NCBI RefSeq assembly: GCF_022836935.1
Contig: NZ_CP083239.1
Span: forward strand, 2,122,001 to 2,186,000
From: Ancylobacter polymorphus
GTDB lineage: Bacteria > Pseudomonadota > Alphaproteobacteria > Rhizobiales > Xanthobacteraceae
Reading direction: 5' to 3'
DNA: 64,000 nucleotides
A program made the translations under genes and the position numbers. Below are positions 23,789 through 32,273 of this stretch, piece by piece. Every line of letters begins with the position of its first letter. The stretch's first letter is position 1. Below the pieces are notes generated by a model. The model was not told the DNA's origin. It did not search any database and saw nothing but the letters and a program-made list of their open reading frames with translations.

Positions 23789-24207
23789 TGGAAGAGGCTC
23801 TCGTTTCCCTGCTGCTCACCGAGGCGCCGCTGGCGGCGCTGGTGGGTGACCGGATCAGCTGGAATGTCTTCCCGCAGGGCATCGCCTCGCCGGCTGTTCG
23901 GCTGGCGCGGATCGGCGGCGCTGTCGGCCTGCACATGCAGGGTGTGGATGGACTCGACGGCGCGCTGGTGCAGATCGACGTGCGCGCCCGGGCGCCGGAG
24001 GGCAATGACGCCGCCGGCATGGCGCCGGCAATGGCGGCGGCGCGGGCGGTGACGGCGCGCCTCGCCGGCTATCGCGGCACGCATGCCGGCATTGTCTTTC
24101 AAGGCATTTTCCCGACGGCGCAGCGCGTGAGCGCCGACAAGATCGAGAGCGAGCTTTTCCACCTCGTCTCCTTGGACTTCGACATCTGGTCGCGCGTCGC
24201 GGCCTGA
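23788..24207 (+). CDS. Tail completion/terminator protein (DUF3168 family)
   Basis: A 139-aa protein: EEALVSLLLTEAPLAALVGD, RISWNVFPQGIASPAVRLAR, and a C-terminal LVSLDFDIWSRV typical of DUF3168. These proteins cap the tail tube and fix its joining to the head. A GTG codon lies directly before the ATG. Position directly before the major tail protein supports the call. Confidence 0.82.
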   Translation: MEEALVSLLLTEAPLAALVGDRISWNVFPQGIASPAVRLARIGGAVGLHMQGVDGLDGALVQIDVRARAPEGNDAAGMAPAMAAARAVTARLAGYRGTHAGIVFQGIFPTAQRVSADKIESELFHLVSLDFDIWSRVAA

Positions 24208-24236
24208 CCTTCCCCCATCACATTGGAGTTGCGACC

Positions 24237-24917
24237 ATGGACGAGCCCGGCATCGGCTACGGCAGTCTTTTCGAGATCTCGACCGACGGCGGCTCGACCT
24301 GGGCTTCGCCCGGTGAAGTCAACTCGCTCACGCCGCCCGCCTTCGCGGTGGATGCGATCGACGTGACGCATATGCAGTCGGCCAATGGCACGCGGGAATT
24401 CATTCCCGGCCTGATGGACCCGGGCGAAGCCTCCGTCGAAATGAACTTCAAGCCCGGCAGCGAGGGCGAGGCGCTCATCCTGAGCGTGCTGCGCACCAAG
24501 ATTAAGGCGCGGTGCACCTTCCCGGCCGGGGAGACCGTGACCTTCGACGCCATCATCACCGGCTATGCGCCGGCGGTGCCGATGGACGACAAGATGACCG
24601 CCACGGTCACCGTCAAGGTGAGCGGCGTGGTGGTGAATGCCGCCGCCGCCGCGCCCGTGAATGTGATCAAGCCGGCGATTTCTGGTGTGGCGCAGGTCGG
24701 CCAGGTGCTGACCGCCTATCCCGGCCAGTGGAGCGGGGCGCCGGCCTTCGCGTATCAGTGGAAGAATGAGGGCGTGAACCTCGCCGGGGCGACGCACGCC
24801 ACCTATACGCTGCAGGCGAGCGACAGCGGCGATACCATCACCGTCACTGTCACCGCCACCAATTCGGAAGGCAGCGCCAGCGCCACCAGCGCCGGCCTCG
24901 CCGATATCGCGGCGTGA
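24237..24917 (+). CDS. Major tail tube protein with C-terminal Ig-like domain
   Basis: A 226-aa protein. Residues 1-145 match lambda-gpV-like tube proteins (GYGSLFEISTDGGSTWASPG, VDAIDVTHMQSANGTREFIP, GLMDPGEASVEMNFKPGSEG). Residues about 148-226 form a separate Ig-like domain (GVAQVGQVLTAYPGQWSGAP, FAYQWKNEGVNLAGATHATY, TLQASDSGDTITVTVTATNS). Such domains on tail tubes project outward and may bind carbohydrates on the cell surface. The end overlaps the next gene's GTG (GTGA). Confidence 0.85.
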   Translation: MDEPGIGYGSLFEISTDGGSTWASPGEVNSLTPPAFAVDAIDVTHMQSANGTREFIPGLMDPGEASVEMNFKPGSEGEALILSVLRTKIKARCTFPAGETVTFDAIITGYAPAVPMDDKMTATVTVKVSGVVVNAAAAAPVNVIKPAISGVAQVGQVLTAYPGQWSGAPAFAYQWKNEGVNLAGATHATYTLQASDSGDTITVTVTATNSEGSASATSAGLADIAA

Positions 24918-25285
24918 CGGCGATGGTGGCAAACCCGCATCGCGGCCAGGTGTCGCTTGTCGCCGGCGAGGCGACCTATACGCTCTCCATGTCCATCAAC
25001 GCCATGTGCGCGCTGGAAGCCCATCTTGGCCGGCCGATGGGCGCCGTGATGACCGATATTCTGGCCATGCACGGCGACCCCAGCCGCATGTCGCTCACCC
25101 TGCTGCGCGCGGTGCTGTGGGCGGCGCTACGCGACCATCACAGTGTGGATGAGGCCAAGGCGGGCGAGGTGATGGGAGAGGTCGGCCTGCCGTCGGCGCT
25201 GGCGGGGGTGACGCAGGCTTTCACCCTGGCCTTTCCCGCGAAGAAAGCGGGGGCGGATGTCCGCCCTCCGGCGGCGACGGGCTGA
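24914..25285 (+). CDS. Tail assembly chaperone G-like protein (GTA family)
   Basis: A 123-aa protein. From ATG 24923 it reads MVANPHRGQVSLVAGEATYT, then LSMSINAMCALEAHLGRPMG, like the gene-transfer-agent tail chaperone family. A GTG at 24914 overlaps the upstream stop (GTGA) and may be the real start. The frame closes at 25285, but the -1 frame stays open across the end and joins the next gene, so this may be the short form of a G/GT pair. It would coat the tape measure protein during tail assembly. Confidence 0.72.
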   Translation: MTAMVANPHRGQVSLVAGEATYTLSMSINAMCALEAHLGRPMGAVMTDILAMHGDPSRMSLTLLRAVLWAALRDHHSVDEAKAGEVMGEVGLPSALAGVTQAFTLAFPAKKAGADVRPPAATG

Positions 25286-25314
25286 TCGACCCCGGCCCGC
25301 TGCTGTCCGGCTGG

Positions 25315-25596
25315 ATGGAGCTTGGCCTCGACCCGTCGCTGTTCTGGGGCCTGACCCTGCGCGAGATCACGCTGATGATGGAAGGCGCGGCCGAGCGTGA
25401 ACGCCGCGCCTACAATGACCGGGCGGGGCTTACCTGGACCGGCGCCGCGCTGGCGCGGGCCAAGCGCCTGCCGAAACTCAAGACCCTGCTCATCCCCGGG
25501 CGCCGCGCGGCGCCACGCCCCCAGACGGCACAAGAGCAGCTGGCGATCTTCCGCCAATGGGCGGCGGTGACCGCAAGCCCCGCACGGAAAAGGTGA
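25315..25596 (+). CDS. Tail assembly chaperone, T part (possibly made by -1 frameshifting)
   Basis: 93 aa from ATG 25315 (MELGLDPSLFWGLTLREITL, MMEGAAERERRAYN), like the small GTA tail chaperone that follows gp10/gp11. Upstream in the same frame, sensible codons (DGLIDPGPLLSGW) extend back over the end of the preceding gene with no stop, and ATG 25315 has no good ribosome binding site. It may therefore be translated as a fusion to the preceding protein through a -1 slip between about 25240 and 25285, as in lambda G/GT. Ends 3 nt before the tape measure gene. Confidence 0.68.
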   Translation: MELGLDPSLFWGLTLREITLMMEGAAERERRAYNDRAGLTWTGAALARAKRLPKLKTLLIPGRRAAPRPQTAQEQLAIFRQWAAVTASPARKR

Positions 25597-25599
25597 GAC

Positions 25600-27321
25600 A
25601 TGGCGAAGGGACTGGTGGTCGGCAGCCTTCGGGCCATGCTCGGCCTCGACACGGCGGAATTTGACGACGGTGTCGAGCGCGTCAATCGCGGCGCGAAGGG
25701 CCTCGCCGCCAATCTGCGCAACGGGCTGGCGAGCGCGGCCAATGTGGTGTCTTCCGCCGCGCTGGGCATGGGGGCGGCGCTGGCGGGCATCGGCTTTGCC
25801 GGCGTGGCGGCGGCGGTGCGCAATACCGCCGCCGAAATGGCGACGCTGAGTGATGAGGCCAAGCGCGCAGGCCTCTCCATCACCGCGTTTCAGGAATGGA
25901 AGTTCGTAGCCGAGCAGAACCGTATCGGCCTCGATGCGATGATCGACGGGTTCAAGGAACTGAACCTGCGGGCCGATGAATTCATCGTCACCGGCGGCGG
26001 CAGCGCGGCGGACGCCTTCCAGCGGCTTGGCTATGGCGCCGAAGACCTCAAGGAAAAGCTGAAAGACCCGTCGGCACTGATGCTGGAGATCATCGACCGC
26101 GTCGGGCAGCTGGACAAGGCGGCGCAGATCCGTGTGTTCGACGAACTGCTCGGCGGCTCCGGTGGCGAGCAGATCGTGCAGTTGATCGACCAGGGCTCGG
26201 CGGGGATCAAGAGGACGATCGACCGCGCGCACGAACTCAATCGTGTGATCGGCGAAGACACCGTCAAATCCGCCGTCGAACTCGATAAGCAGTTCCGCGA
26301 GCTATCCACCACGGTCGACACCTATCTCAAGACCGCCATTGTCGAATCGGCCGCCGCCCTGCGCGGTTTCCTCGACATGCTCAAAAAGCCGGGCGATCAG
26401 GAACTCACGACGATCCGCGACCGGCTCAAAGAGATCGAGCGCATCGCCGCCTCCACCGGGACGCAACGGTTTTGGTACGAAACGCAGTATGGCGGCAAAG
26501 GCCTGCCCTGGCTGGAGCAGGAGCGCGACAATCTCCAGATGATGCTCAAGCTGCGCGAGCAGTCGCAGCCCGTGCAGTTCGGCGGCGATCTTCTGCCGCC
26601 CACCAGCACCCCGCCGCCCGCGACGACAGGGGGCGGCGCTGGACGGGCGCAGCCAAGCGAGACGGATCAGCTTGCCGCGCGGGTGGAGAGCCTGCGCCAG
26701 TCGCTGATGACCGAGGCGGAGCTTGAAGAACAGAGCTACGCGCAGCGCATGGAGACCCTTGCAGCCTATTACGAAGGCCGGGAGGGGATGGAAGGCGAAT
26801 GGCGCGACCTCTCGCTGCGGGCACAACAGGAATATGCCGACAACATGAACGCCATTGCCGAGAGGCAGGCGGCGCGTGACCAGCAGATCCGCGACATGAC
26901 ATGGCGCGGTGTTTCCGACACGCTCGGCTCGCTCTCGGATCTTGCGGCAACCTTCGGCGAAAAGGGCTTTCTCGCTTCCAAGGCGTTCGGCATCGGGCAG
27001 GCGGTGGTGAATACCGCCGTCGGCGTGACCGAGGCGCTGAAGCTGCCGCCCCCGGCAAATTTCGCCGCCGCCGCCGCCGTCGCTGCGGCTGGCGCGGCGC
27101 AGATCGCCAGCATCGCCGCCGCCCGGCCTGGCGGCTCCAGCCGGCCGAGCGTGCCCTATTCCTCGGTCGCGACCGCCGCACCGGCCGGCTCGAATGACAG
27201 CGCCAGCCGGGCGCCGGCCTTTGTCGAGATCAAGGGCGATGTGTTCTCGCGCCAGGCGGTGATCGAACTGATGGCGCAGATCAGCGACCTGATGGGCGAT
27301 GGCTATGAACTCAAATACTGA
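25600..27321 (+). CDS. Tape measure protein
   Basis: A 573-aa protein. The N-terminus (VGSLRAMLGLDTAEFDDGVE) is typical of tape measures, followed by hydrophobic Ala/Gly segments (SAALGMGAALAGIGFAGVAA) and a long helical rod rich in Glu, Arg and Gln. A Pro-rich hinge lies at about 325-345. The C-terminal part has another Ala-rich hydrophobic stretch (NFAAAAAVAAAGAAQIASIA). With about 1.5 angstrom per residue, the tail would be about 85 nm long. Preceded by the chaperone genes and followed by tip genes, as expected. Confidence 0.88.
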   Translation: MAKGLVVGSLRAMLGLDTAEFDDGVERVNRGAKGLAANLRNGLASAANVVSSAALGMGAALAGIGFAGVAAAVRNTAAEMATLSDEAKRAGLSITAFQEWKFVAEQNRIGLDAMIDGFKELNLRADEFIVTGGGSAADAFQRLGYGAEDLKEKLKDPSALMLEIIDRVGQLDKAAQIRVFDELLGGSGGEQIVQLIDQGSAGIKRTIDRAHELNRVIGEDTVKSAVELDKQFRELSTTVDTYLKTAIVESAAALRGFLDMLKKPGDQELTTIRDRLKEIERIAASTGTQRFWYETQYGGKGLPWLEQERDNLQMMLKLREQSQPVQFGGDLLPPTSTPPPATTGGGAGRAQPSETDQLAARVESLRQSLMTEAELEEQSYAQRMETLAAYYEGREGMEGEWRDLSLRAQQEYADNMNAIAERQAARDQQIRDMTWRGVSDTLGSLSDLAATFGEKGFLASKAFGIGQAVVNTAVGVTEALKLPPPANFAAAAAVAAAGAAQIASIAAARPGGSSRPSVPYSSVATAAPAGSNDSASRAPAFVEIKGDVFSRQAVIELMAQISDLMGDGYELKY

Positions 27322-27342
27322 CGCCGCACGAGGCTGCTGATC

Positions 27343-28176
27343 ATGGCGCTTGTTCTCTCCTACGCGCTGGTGCTGGCCGAGCCGCTCGACAGCACCGACG
27401 CCAGCGCCCCCGTGCTCGGCTGGCACAGCGTGGTGCAGGCGGGCGGCATCCTCGCCGACCATGAGGCGGCGGGCTATCCCGCCAGCAACCTCGCCACGCC
27501 CTCAACCGCCGAAGGCTGGCGCTCGACCAGCGCGGCCGAGCAGACCGTGACCTTCGCCCTGCCGGGCGGCGAGGCCGTCGACTATGTCGGGATCGAGCGG
27601 CACAATCTCGGCTCGACCGGCTGGAACCTCTCGCTTGAGATCCCCGATCCCGAGGACGCGGGCGCGTGGATCGAGGTGCTGGCGCCGGTGGTGCTGGCGG
27701 GCGACGCGCCGGCGATGCTGCGCTTCGAGCCGGCCTATGCCAGCGCGATGCGCCTGCGTCTCACCCCGCCGGACGGGGCGGCGCCGCCGGAAATCGCCGT
27801 GGTCTATATCGGGCGGCTGACGCGCATTCCGCGCGGTATCCAGCCTGGCGCGGTGCCGATCCGCTATGCCGGCTCCACCGACATCGTGACCGGCTTCGCC
27901 GAGAGTGGGGACTATCTCGGCCGCATTGTCACCCGCCGTTCGCTCACCACCAGCGTGAGCTTTCGCTACCTGCCGGATTCGTGGTTCCGCGCGAATATGG
28001 ACGGCTTTGCCCGCGCCTCGATGGAGCGCCCGTTCTTCTTCTGCTTCCTGCCGGCGCTCTATCCCGGCGATGTCGGCTATGGCGTGGTCAAGGGCGATCT
28101 GCGGCCCGAACAGGAAATGACCGGCGAGGGGGTGATGGTGCACATCACCCTGCAGATCGACGCGGTGGCGCTATGA
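27343..28176 (+). CDS. Distal tail (Dit-like) tip protein
   Basis: A 277-aa, beta-rich protein (VLGWHSVVQAGGILADHEAA, GYPASNLATPSTAEGWRSTS, AVDYVGIERHNLGSTGWNLS, ...). The middle resembles a galactose-binding or discoidin-like sandwich; the C-terminal segment (SVSFRYLPDSWFRANMDGFA...FFFCFLPALYPGDVGYGVVK) is like phage tail tip proteins. The position right after the tape measure supports a Dit-like role. It overlaps the next gene by ATGA. Confidence 0.7.
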   Translation: MALVLSYALVLAEPLDSTDASAPVLGWHSVVQAGGILADHEAAGYPASNLATPSTAEGWRSTSAAEQTVTFALPGGEAVDYVGIERHNLGSTGWNLSLEIPDPEDAGAWIEVLAPVVLAGDAPAMLRFEPAYASAMRLRLTPPDGAAPPEIAVVYIGRLTRIPRGIQPGAVPIRYAGSTDIVTGFAESGDYLGRIVTRRSLTTSVSFRYLPDSWFRANMDGFARASMERPFFFCFLPALYPGDVGYGVVKGDLRPEQEMTGEGVMVHITLQIDAVAL

Positions 28177-30404
28177 TTGTGCTGACCTTTGTCGAGATCG
28201 ACCTTGAGATCTGCTCTCTCACCTATGGCACCGCGCCGTGCACCGCGACGCTGACGGGCGGCGCGCCCACCGGCACCCGCAAATGCTTCAACAGCCGTCG
28301 AACCTGCCAGGACCGGGTGAACTATGCGCCGGCGCCCACGCCGCTGACGCTGCGTTTCGCCTTCGGCACGGCGGACCTGGCGGCCAGCGGGATCGAGGCG
28401 ATTGGCTGCCTGGACGATGTGAGCCTGACCCCGGCGGTGATCTCGCTCGGCAAGGATCTCGGCCGGAGGGCCAGCGCCAGCGTGCGGTTCAAGGATTTTC
28501 GCTGGGGCGACAGCAAGCTCGGCTTTGACCCCTACCGCACCGAGCGGGATTATGACCCCTTCGCCACCGGCACCTTCTTCGGCAAGCTGCGGGCGCGCCA
28601 GCCCTATCTGCGCCAGCGGGCGCTGCGGGTGATACAGGGCGAGCTTGGCCAGAGCCTCGACCAAATGGAGACGCGGCATTTCCTGATCGAGAGCTTCGAG
28701 GGGCCGTCGCTCGATGGGGCTTTCACGATCACCGCGAAGGATACGCTCAAGCTCCTGAGCGGCGACCGGGCGCAGGCGCCGAAGCCTTCCAACGGGTTCC
28801 TGCTCGCCGACCTGACCAGTGGCGCGACGACGGCGACGCTGGCGCCTTCCGGCGTCGGCAATGCCGAATATCCCGCCAGCGGCTTTGTCTGCATTGGCGG
28901 CAAGGAAGTGTGCGCCTTCACCCGCGCGGCCGATGTGCTGACCCTGACGCGGGCGCAGCGCGGCACCAGTGCGCAGGCGCATGAGGCGCAGGACCGCGTG
29001 CAGCTGTGCCTCGACTATGTCGGCAAGACCCCGGCCTTCATCATCCGCGACCTGATGGTGAATTATGCCGAGGTGCCGGCCGCCTATATTCCGCTCGCCG
29101 AGTGGGAAGAGGAATGCGCCACCTATCTGCGCCGGGTGTATTCGCGCAACGTGCCGGAGCCGACCGATGTCGAAGATCTCGTCGCGGCGCTGATCGAGCA
29201 GGCCGGACTTGCGGTGTGGGATGACGACGCCGCGCGCAAGATGCGCCTGCAGGTGCTGCGGGCTATCCCGGCGAATTCCGACGTAATCGACGACACGGTG
29301 ATGATGGCCGGCACGCTGCGGGTGCGGGAGCAGCCGAAAGAGCGCATCTCACAGGCCTGGACCTATTTCGGGCCGCGCGACCCGACCAAGAAGACGGACG
29401 ACGCCGACAATTACCGCTCCGCCGCGCTCACTATCGACGCCGACGCGCAGGTGGATTACGGCACGCCGGCCTATCACAAGATCCATGGCAGCTGGATTTC
29501 CGCTTTCGCCCGGGTGGTGGCGCAGCGGGTGAACAATATCCTGCTCGGCCGTTTCCGTGATGCGCCGCGGCGCTTTAGCTTCTCGGTTCTGCGCGGCGGA
29601 CGCCTGACGCCGTTGGAGGGCCGGGGTTATTTTCTGGCCTCGCGCATCCTGCAGATGGACACGGGCGAGCCTGACCTTGTGCCGGTGCAGGTGGTGAGCG
29701 TCGACCCGACGCCGACCGCCTATGAGGTGGAAGCGGAAGAGATGCGCTTCGCCATCCTCGACGATGACGATCTGACAAACCGCGTGCTCACCATCGACGC
29801 CAACGACTTCAATCTTAATCTCCGCACCATACACGACTTCAGCTATCCGGCGCCGGAGGCCGGCAACACCATTACCTTTGTGATCGAGGCCGGTGTCATT
29901 GTGGGCTCGTCGTCCACGTCCCGGCCTGCTGTCGATCTCGGAATCTGGCCAAGCGGCATCGTGCCAAAGATCGTGCTGCGGGGCCGCATTCAAGGCGCGG
30001 GCGGCGATGGCGGGTTTCTGTTCCGGCTGTTTGGGAGTGCGGGCGGGCCGGCTCTCAAACTTGCGCAGCCGGCGACTTTGCAATTCGAGGGTGGCGGCGT
30101 TTGGGGGGGCGGCGGCGGCGGTGCTGCGCAGGCGGGCAGCGACAACACCTATGGCGGCGGCGGCGGCCAGGGTGCCGTTGGCGGCCAGGGCGGCGTTGCC
30201 GCCGGCAATGGCGCGCCGGGCACATCGGAGGCGCCGGGTGTCGGCTTCGGCTTCGCTGGCACTGGCGGCGGGCCGGGCGTTGCGGGCGGCCCGAGCGTGT
30301 CAAGCTTCCCGCTGGCTGGAGGCGCGGGCGGCCCGGCAATCGACGGCGTAAGCCATCTTACCATCATCGGCACGCCTGACGTGCGCGGCGCTCAGATCAA
30401 CTGA
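28173..30404 (+). CDS. Tail hub/tip protein with glycine-rich adhesin end
   Basis: A 743-aa protein. The N-terminal part (VEIDLEICSLTYGTAPCTAT, GAPTGTRKCFNSRRTCQDRV) has paired Cys typical of this tail-tip family; the centre (DYVGKTPAFIIRDLMVNYAE, LIEQAGLAVWDDDAARKMRL) is the hub. The last about 140 residues are a tandem of Gly-rich loops (VWGGGGGGAAQAG, NTYGGGGGQGAVGGQGG, GTGGGPGVAGGPSV, AGGAGGPAI), the pattern of polyglycine-sandwich adhesins (T2/T4 gp38-like) that bind surface receptors. A single protein thus combines hub and adhesin. Receptor unknown. Confidence 0.75.
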   Translation: MIVLTFVEIDLEICSLTYGTAPCTATLTGGAPTGTRKCFNSRRTCQDRVNYAPAPTPLTLRFAFGTADLAASGIEAIGCLDDVSLTPAVISLGKDLGRRASASVRFKDFRWGDSKLGFDPYRTERDYDPFATGTFFGKLRARQPYLRQRALRVIQGELGQSLDQMETRHFLIESFEGPSLDGAFTITAKDTLKLLSGDRAQAPKPSNGFLLADLTSGATTATLAPSGVGNAEYPASGFVCIGGKEVCAFTRAADVLTLTRAQRGTSAQAHEAQDRVQLCLDYVGKTPAFIIRDLMVNYAEVPAAYIPLAEWEEECATYLRRVYSRNVPEPTDVEDLVAALIEQAGLAVWDDDAARKMRLQVLRAIPANSDVIDDTVMMAGTLRVREQPKERISQAWTYFGPRDPTKKTDDADNYRSAALTIDADAQVDYGTPAYHKIHGSWISAFARVVAQRVNNILLGRFRDAPRRFSFSVLRGGRLTPLEGRGYFLASRILQMDTGEPDLVPVQVVSVDPTPTAYEVEAEEMRFAILDDDDLTNRVLTIDANDFNLNLRTIHDFSYPAPEAGNTITFVIEAGVIVGSSSTSRPAVDLGIWPSGIVPKIVLRGRIQGAGGDGGFLFRLFGSAGGPALKLAQPATLQFEGGGVWGGGGGGAAQAGSDNTYGGGGGQGAVGGQGGVAAGNGAPGTSEAPGVGFGFAGTGGGPGVAGGPSVSSFPLAGGAGGPAIDGVSHLTIIGTPDVRGAQIN

Positions 30405-30427
30405 CAAACTGACGACAGGAGACGACC

Positions 30428-30688
30428 ATGGCCGACCCGTTCGCCACCCACGCCGCGACGCCGACCGCGCCGGCCCGCAAATGCTTCGACATCACCCCGA
30501 ACAACGACACCGATCTGCCGACCGTGCCGAAGGCGCTCTATTGCAACGGGGCCGGCACGCTGAAGGTGACGCTGGTCGATGGCGGCACCAGTACCTTTAC
30601 CGTCGCCGGTGCCGGGCCGCTCGATATCAGCCCGGTGCGCGTCTGGGCGGCCGGCACCACGGTCGCCAGCCTGATCGGCCTGCTGTGA
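30428..30688 (+). CDS. Spike base protein (RCAP_rcc01079-like family)
   Basis: An 86-aa protein: MADPFATHAATPTAPARKCF, DITPNNDTDLPTVPKALYCN, GAGTLKVTLVDGGTSTFTVA, PVRVWAAGTTVASLIGLL. The P.DLP.V..ALY....G...V....G......V..G...P.RV..V.ATGTTA..I.GL pattern is that of the spike base protein known from Rhodobacter GTA and related phages. It would link the head or tail to a receptor-binding spike. Confidence 0.8.
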   Translation: MADPFATHAATPTAPARKCFDITPNNDTDLPTVPKALYCNGAGTLKVTLVDGGTSTFTVAGAGPLDISPVRVWAAGTTVASLIGLL

Positions 30689-30716
30689 CCGGCGGCGGGC
30701 AAGCGGAGGCTGCGAC

Positions 30717-31451
30717 ATGACGCTCTATCGCTGGCAGGCCTCGATCACGGACGAGGCCGGCAATGTCATGCCCGGCGCGACCGTGACGGTGCGCAATGAG
30801 GCGTCCGGGCTGCTGCCGACGCTCTACGCCGACAAGGCGGGGGCAACGCCGCTGGGCAACCCGTTCACCACCGACGCCAATGGCGCAGCCGCGTTCTACG
30901 TCGCGGCCGGTTTCTATGAGATTACGGCAGCTCTCGGGCTTTTCACGGCCACGTGGCGATGGGTGAATATCGGGGCGATGAACGCCTCACAATGCGATCC
31001 GCACGCCATAGAGGCGGATGCCTTCCTCTCGATCAATCACACCTTCGACCCCACGGGGACGGGGATTACCTCGACCAACGTCCAGGCGGCAATTGCAGAG
31101 GCGGTTATGCTGATCGCCGACCGCGAGGTTCTTGGCCGCTACATCGGGATCCGCGACATCACCGGGACCGCGGACACTCTTTTGTTCGCCGATCGCGGCA
31201 AGCTGGTCCGATCTACCAATGCGTCCCCAACCACGATCACCATCCCGCCACAGGCGTCGGTGCCATGGCTTGACCGAACCCGGATCGATTTCATGTGGTA
31301 CGGCGCCGGCCAGCCGACATTCGCCCCCGGCTCTGGCGTCACGATCCGCGGCGAGGACAGCAAGCTCAAGATCGCCAAGCGCTACGGCGCGGCCTCGCTC
31401 ATCCGGCTCGCCTCGAATGAGTGGGCGCTTATCGGGAACCTCGCCACATGA
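30717..31451 (+). CDS. Tail fibre-like protein with carboxypeptidase-regulatory-like N-terminus
   Basis: A 244-aa protein. Residues 1-75 (YRWQASITDEAGNVMPGATV, TVRNEASGLLPTLYADKAGA, FTTDANGAAAFYVAAGFYEI) form a CarboxypepD-reg-like beta-sandwich; residues about 110-135 (TFDPTGTGITSTNVQAAIAE) carry the repeat found at the stem of many fibres; the C-terminus is a small beta domain. Likely part of the tip or fibre. Overlaps the next gene by ATGA. Confidence 0.7.
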   Translation: MTLYRWQASITDEAGNVMPGATVTVRNEASGLLPTLYADKAGATPLGNPFTTDANGAAAFYVAAGFYEITAALGLFTATWRWVNIGAMNASQCDPHAIEADAFLSINHTFDPTGTGITSTNVQAAIAEAVMLIADREVLGRYIGIRDITGTADTLLFADRGKLVRSTNASPTTITIPPQASVPWLDRTRIDFMWYGAGQPTFAPGSGVTIRGEDSKLKIAKRYGAASLIRLASNEWALIGNLAT

Positions 31452-32263
31452 TGCCCGTCGGCCTGATTGCGCCGGCTCGGCCGGTGCCGACGCTTAAATC
31501 TATCATCGCCGGCCTTTCGCTTCCGACGCCGAACATCGTGCTCGATGCCGGCGACCCAGCGAGCTACACGTCGGGCAACACTTGGGTCGATGTCCAGAAC
31601 GCGAACAACGTCTATGTCGGCGACGACGGCAGCGGGTTCGGGGCGTTCCCTTCGCTCGAAGGGGGTGTCGGCGCGTTGTCGTCCGCGTTCGCAATGACGA
31701 GCATTTCCAGGAGCCTGTTCCGGTCAACGGGCACTCCGAGCTATGCAGAAAGTTGGCACAAGAATAACGGCGCTTTCACGGTTGCTGCTCTGATCTACGT
31801 GCCGGCATGGTCAAGCGGCCAAGGCGTATACCTTTTCTCGACTTGCAGCGGGGCCACCTCATCGGTCGGCCTGCGTTCCACGCTCCGGCCAGCGTCCGCC
31901 GCCCGGCAGATGGTCCTCGATGTGGTCAAGGGGTCGGGTGGCGCGGCGCTCTCTCAGATCGGCGACGTCACGGCCTATCTGGTTGATTCGGCGTGGAATT
32001 TTGTGGCCATAGCGATCGACGAGTCTGTCGGCTCCAATGGCCTGACATTCCATTGCAACGGGCAGAATGTGCAAGCCAACAGCACCTATAGCTCCCCGTC
32101 CGCCAGCGCTTCATCCGGCCCTTACGACGTATCTGGCCCGATCGCCGGCACCAACGGCAACAAGATCAAGATGTTCGCCGGATGGTCGAGCCGACTGACC
32201 ACAACGCAGCTCGGCGACCTGTACAACCGCGTCCGCCAAGACCGCCAATTCGACCTCCCGTGA
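31448..32263 (+). CDS. Fibre protein with concanavalin/LamG-like domain
   Basis: A 271-aa protein. From about residue 60 a jelly-roll pattern appears: NNGAFTVAALIYVPAWSSGQ, GVYLFSTCSGA, SAWNFVAIAIDESVGSNGLT, FHCNGQN, and the closing KIKMFAGWSSRLTTTQLGDL. This is typical of LamG/concanavalin A-like domains on phage fibres. It probably binds or recognises a surface glycan. Codon usage is less GC-rich than in the structural genes upstream, consistent with exchange of fibre genes. Confidence 0.68.
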   Translation: MMPVGLIAPARPVPTLKSIIAGLSLPTPNIVLDAGDPASYTSGNTWVDVQNANNVYVGDDGSGFGAFPSLEGGVGALSSAFAMTSISRSLFRSTGTPSYAESWHKNNGAFTVAALIYVPAWSSGQGVYLFSTCSGATSSVGLRSTLRPASAARQMVLDVVKGSGGAALSQIGDVTAYLVDSAWNFVAIAIDESVGSNGLTFHCNGQNVQANSTYSSPSASASSGPYDVSGPIAGTNGNKIKMFAGWSSRLTTTQLGDLYNRVRQDRQFDLP

Positions 32264-32273
32264 GGATCCCCAC

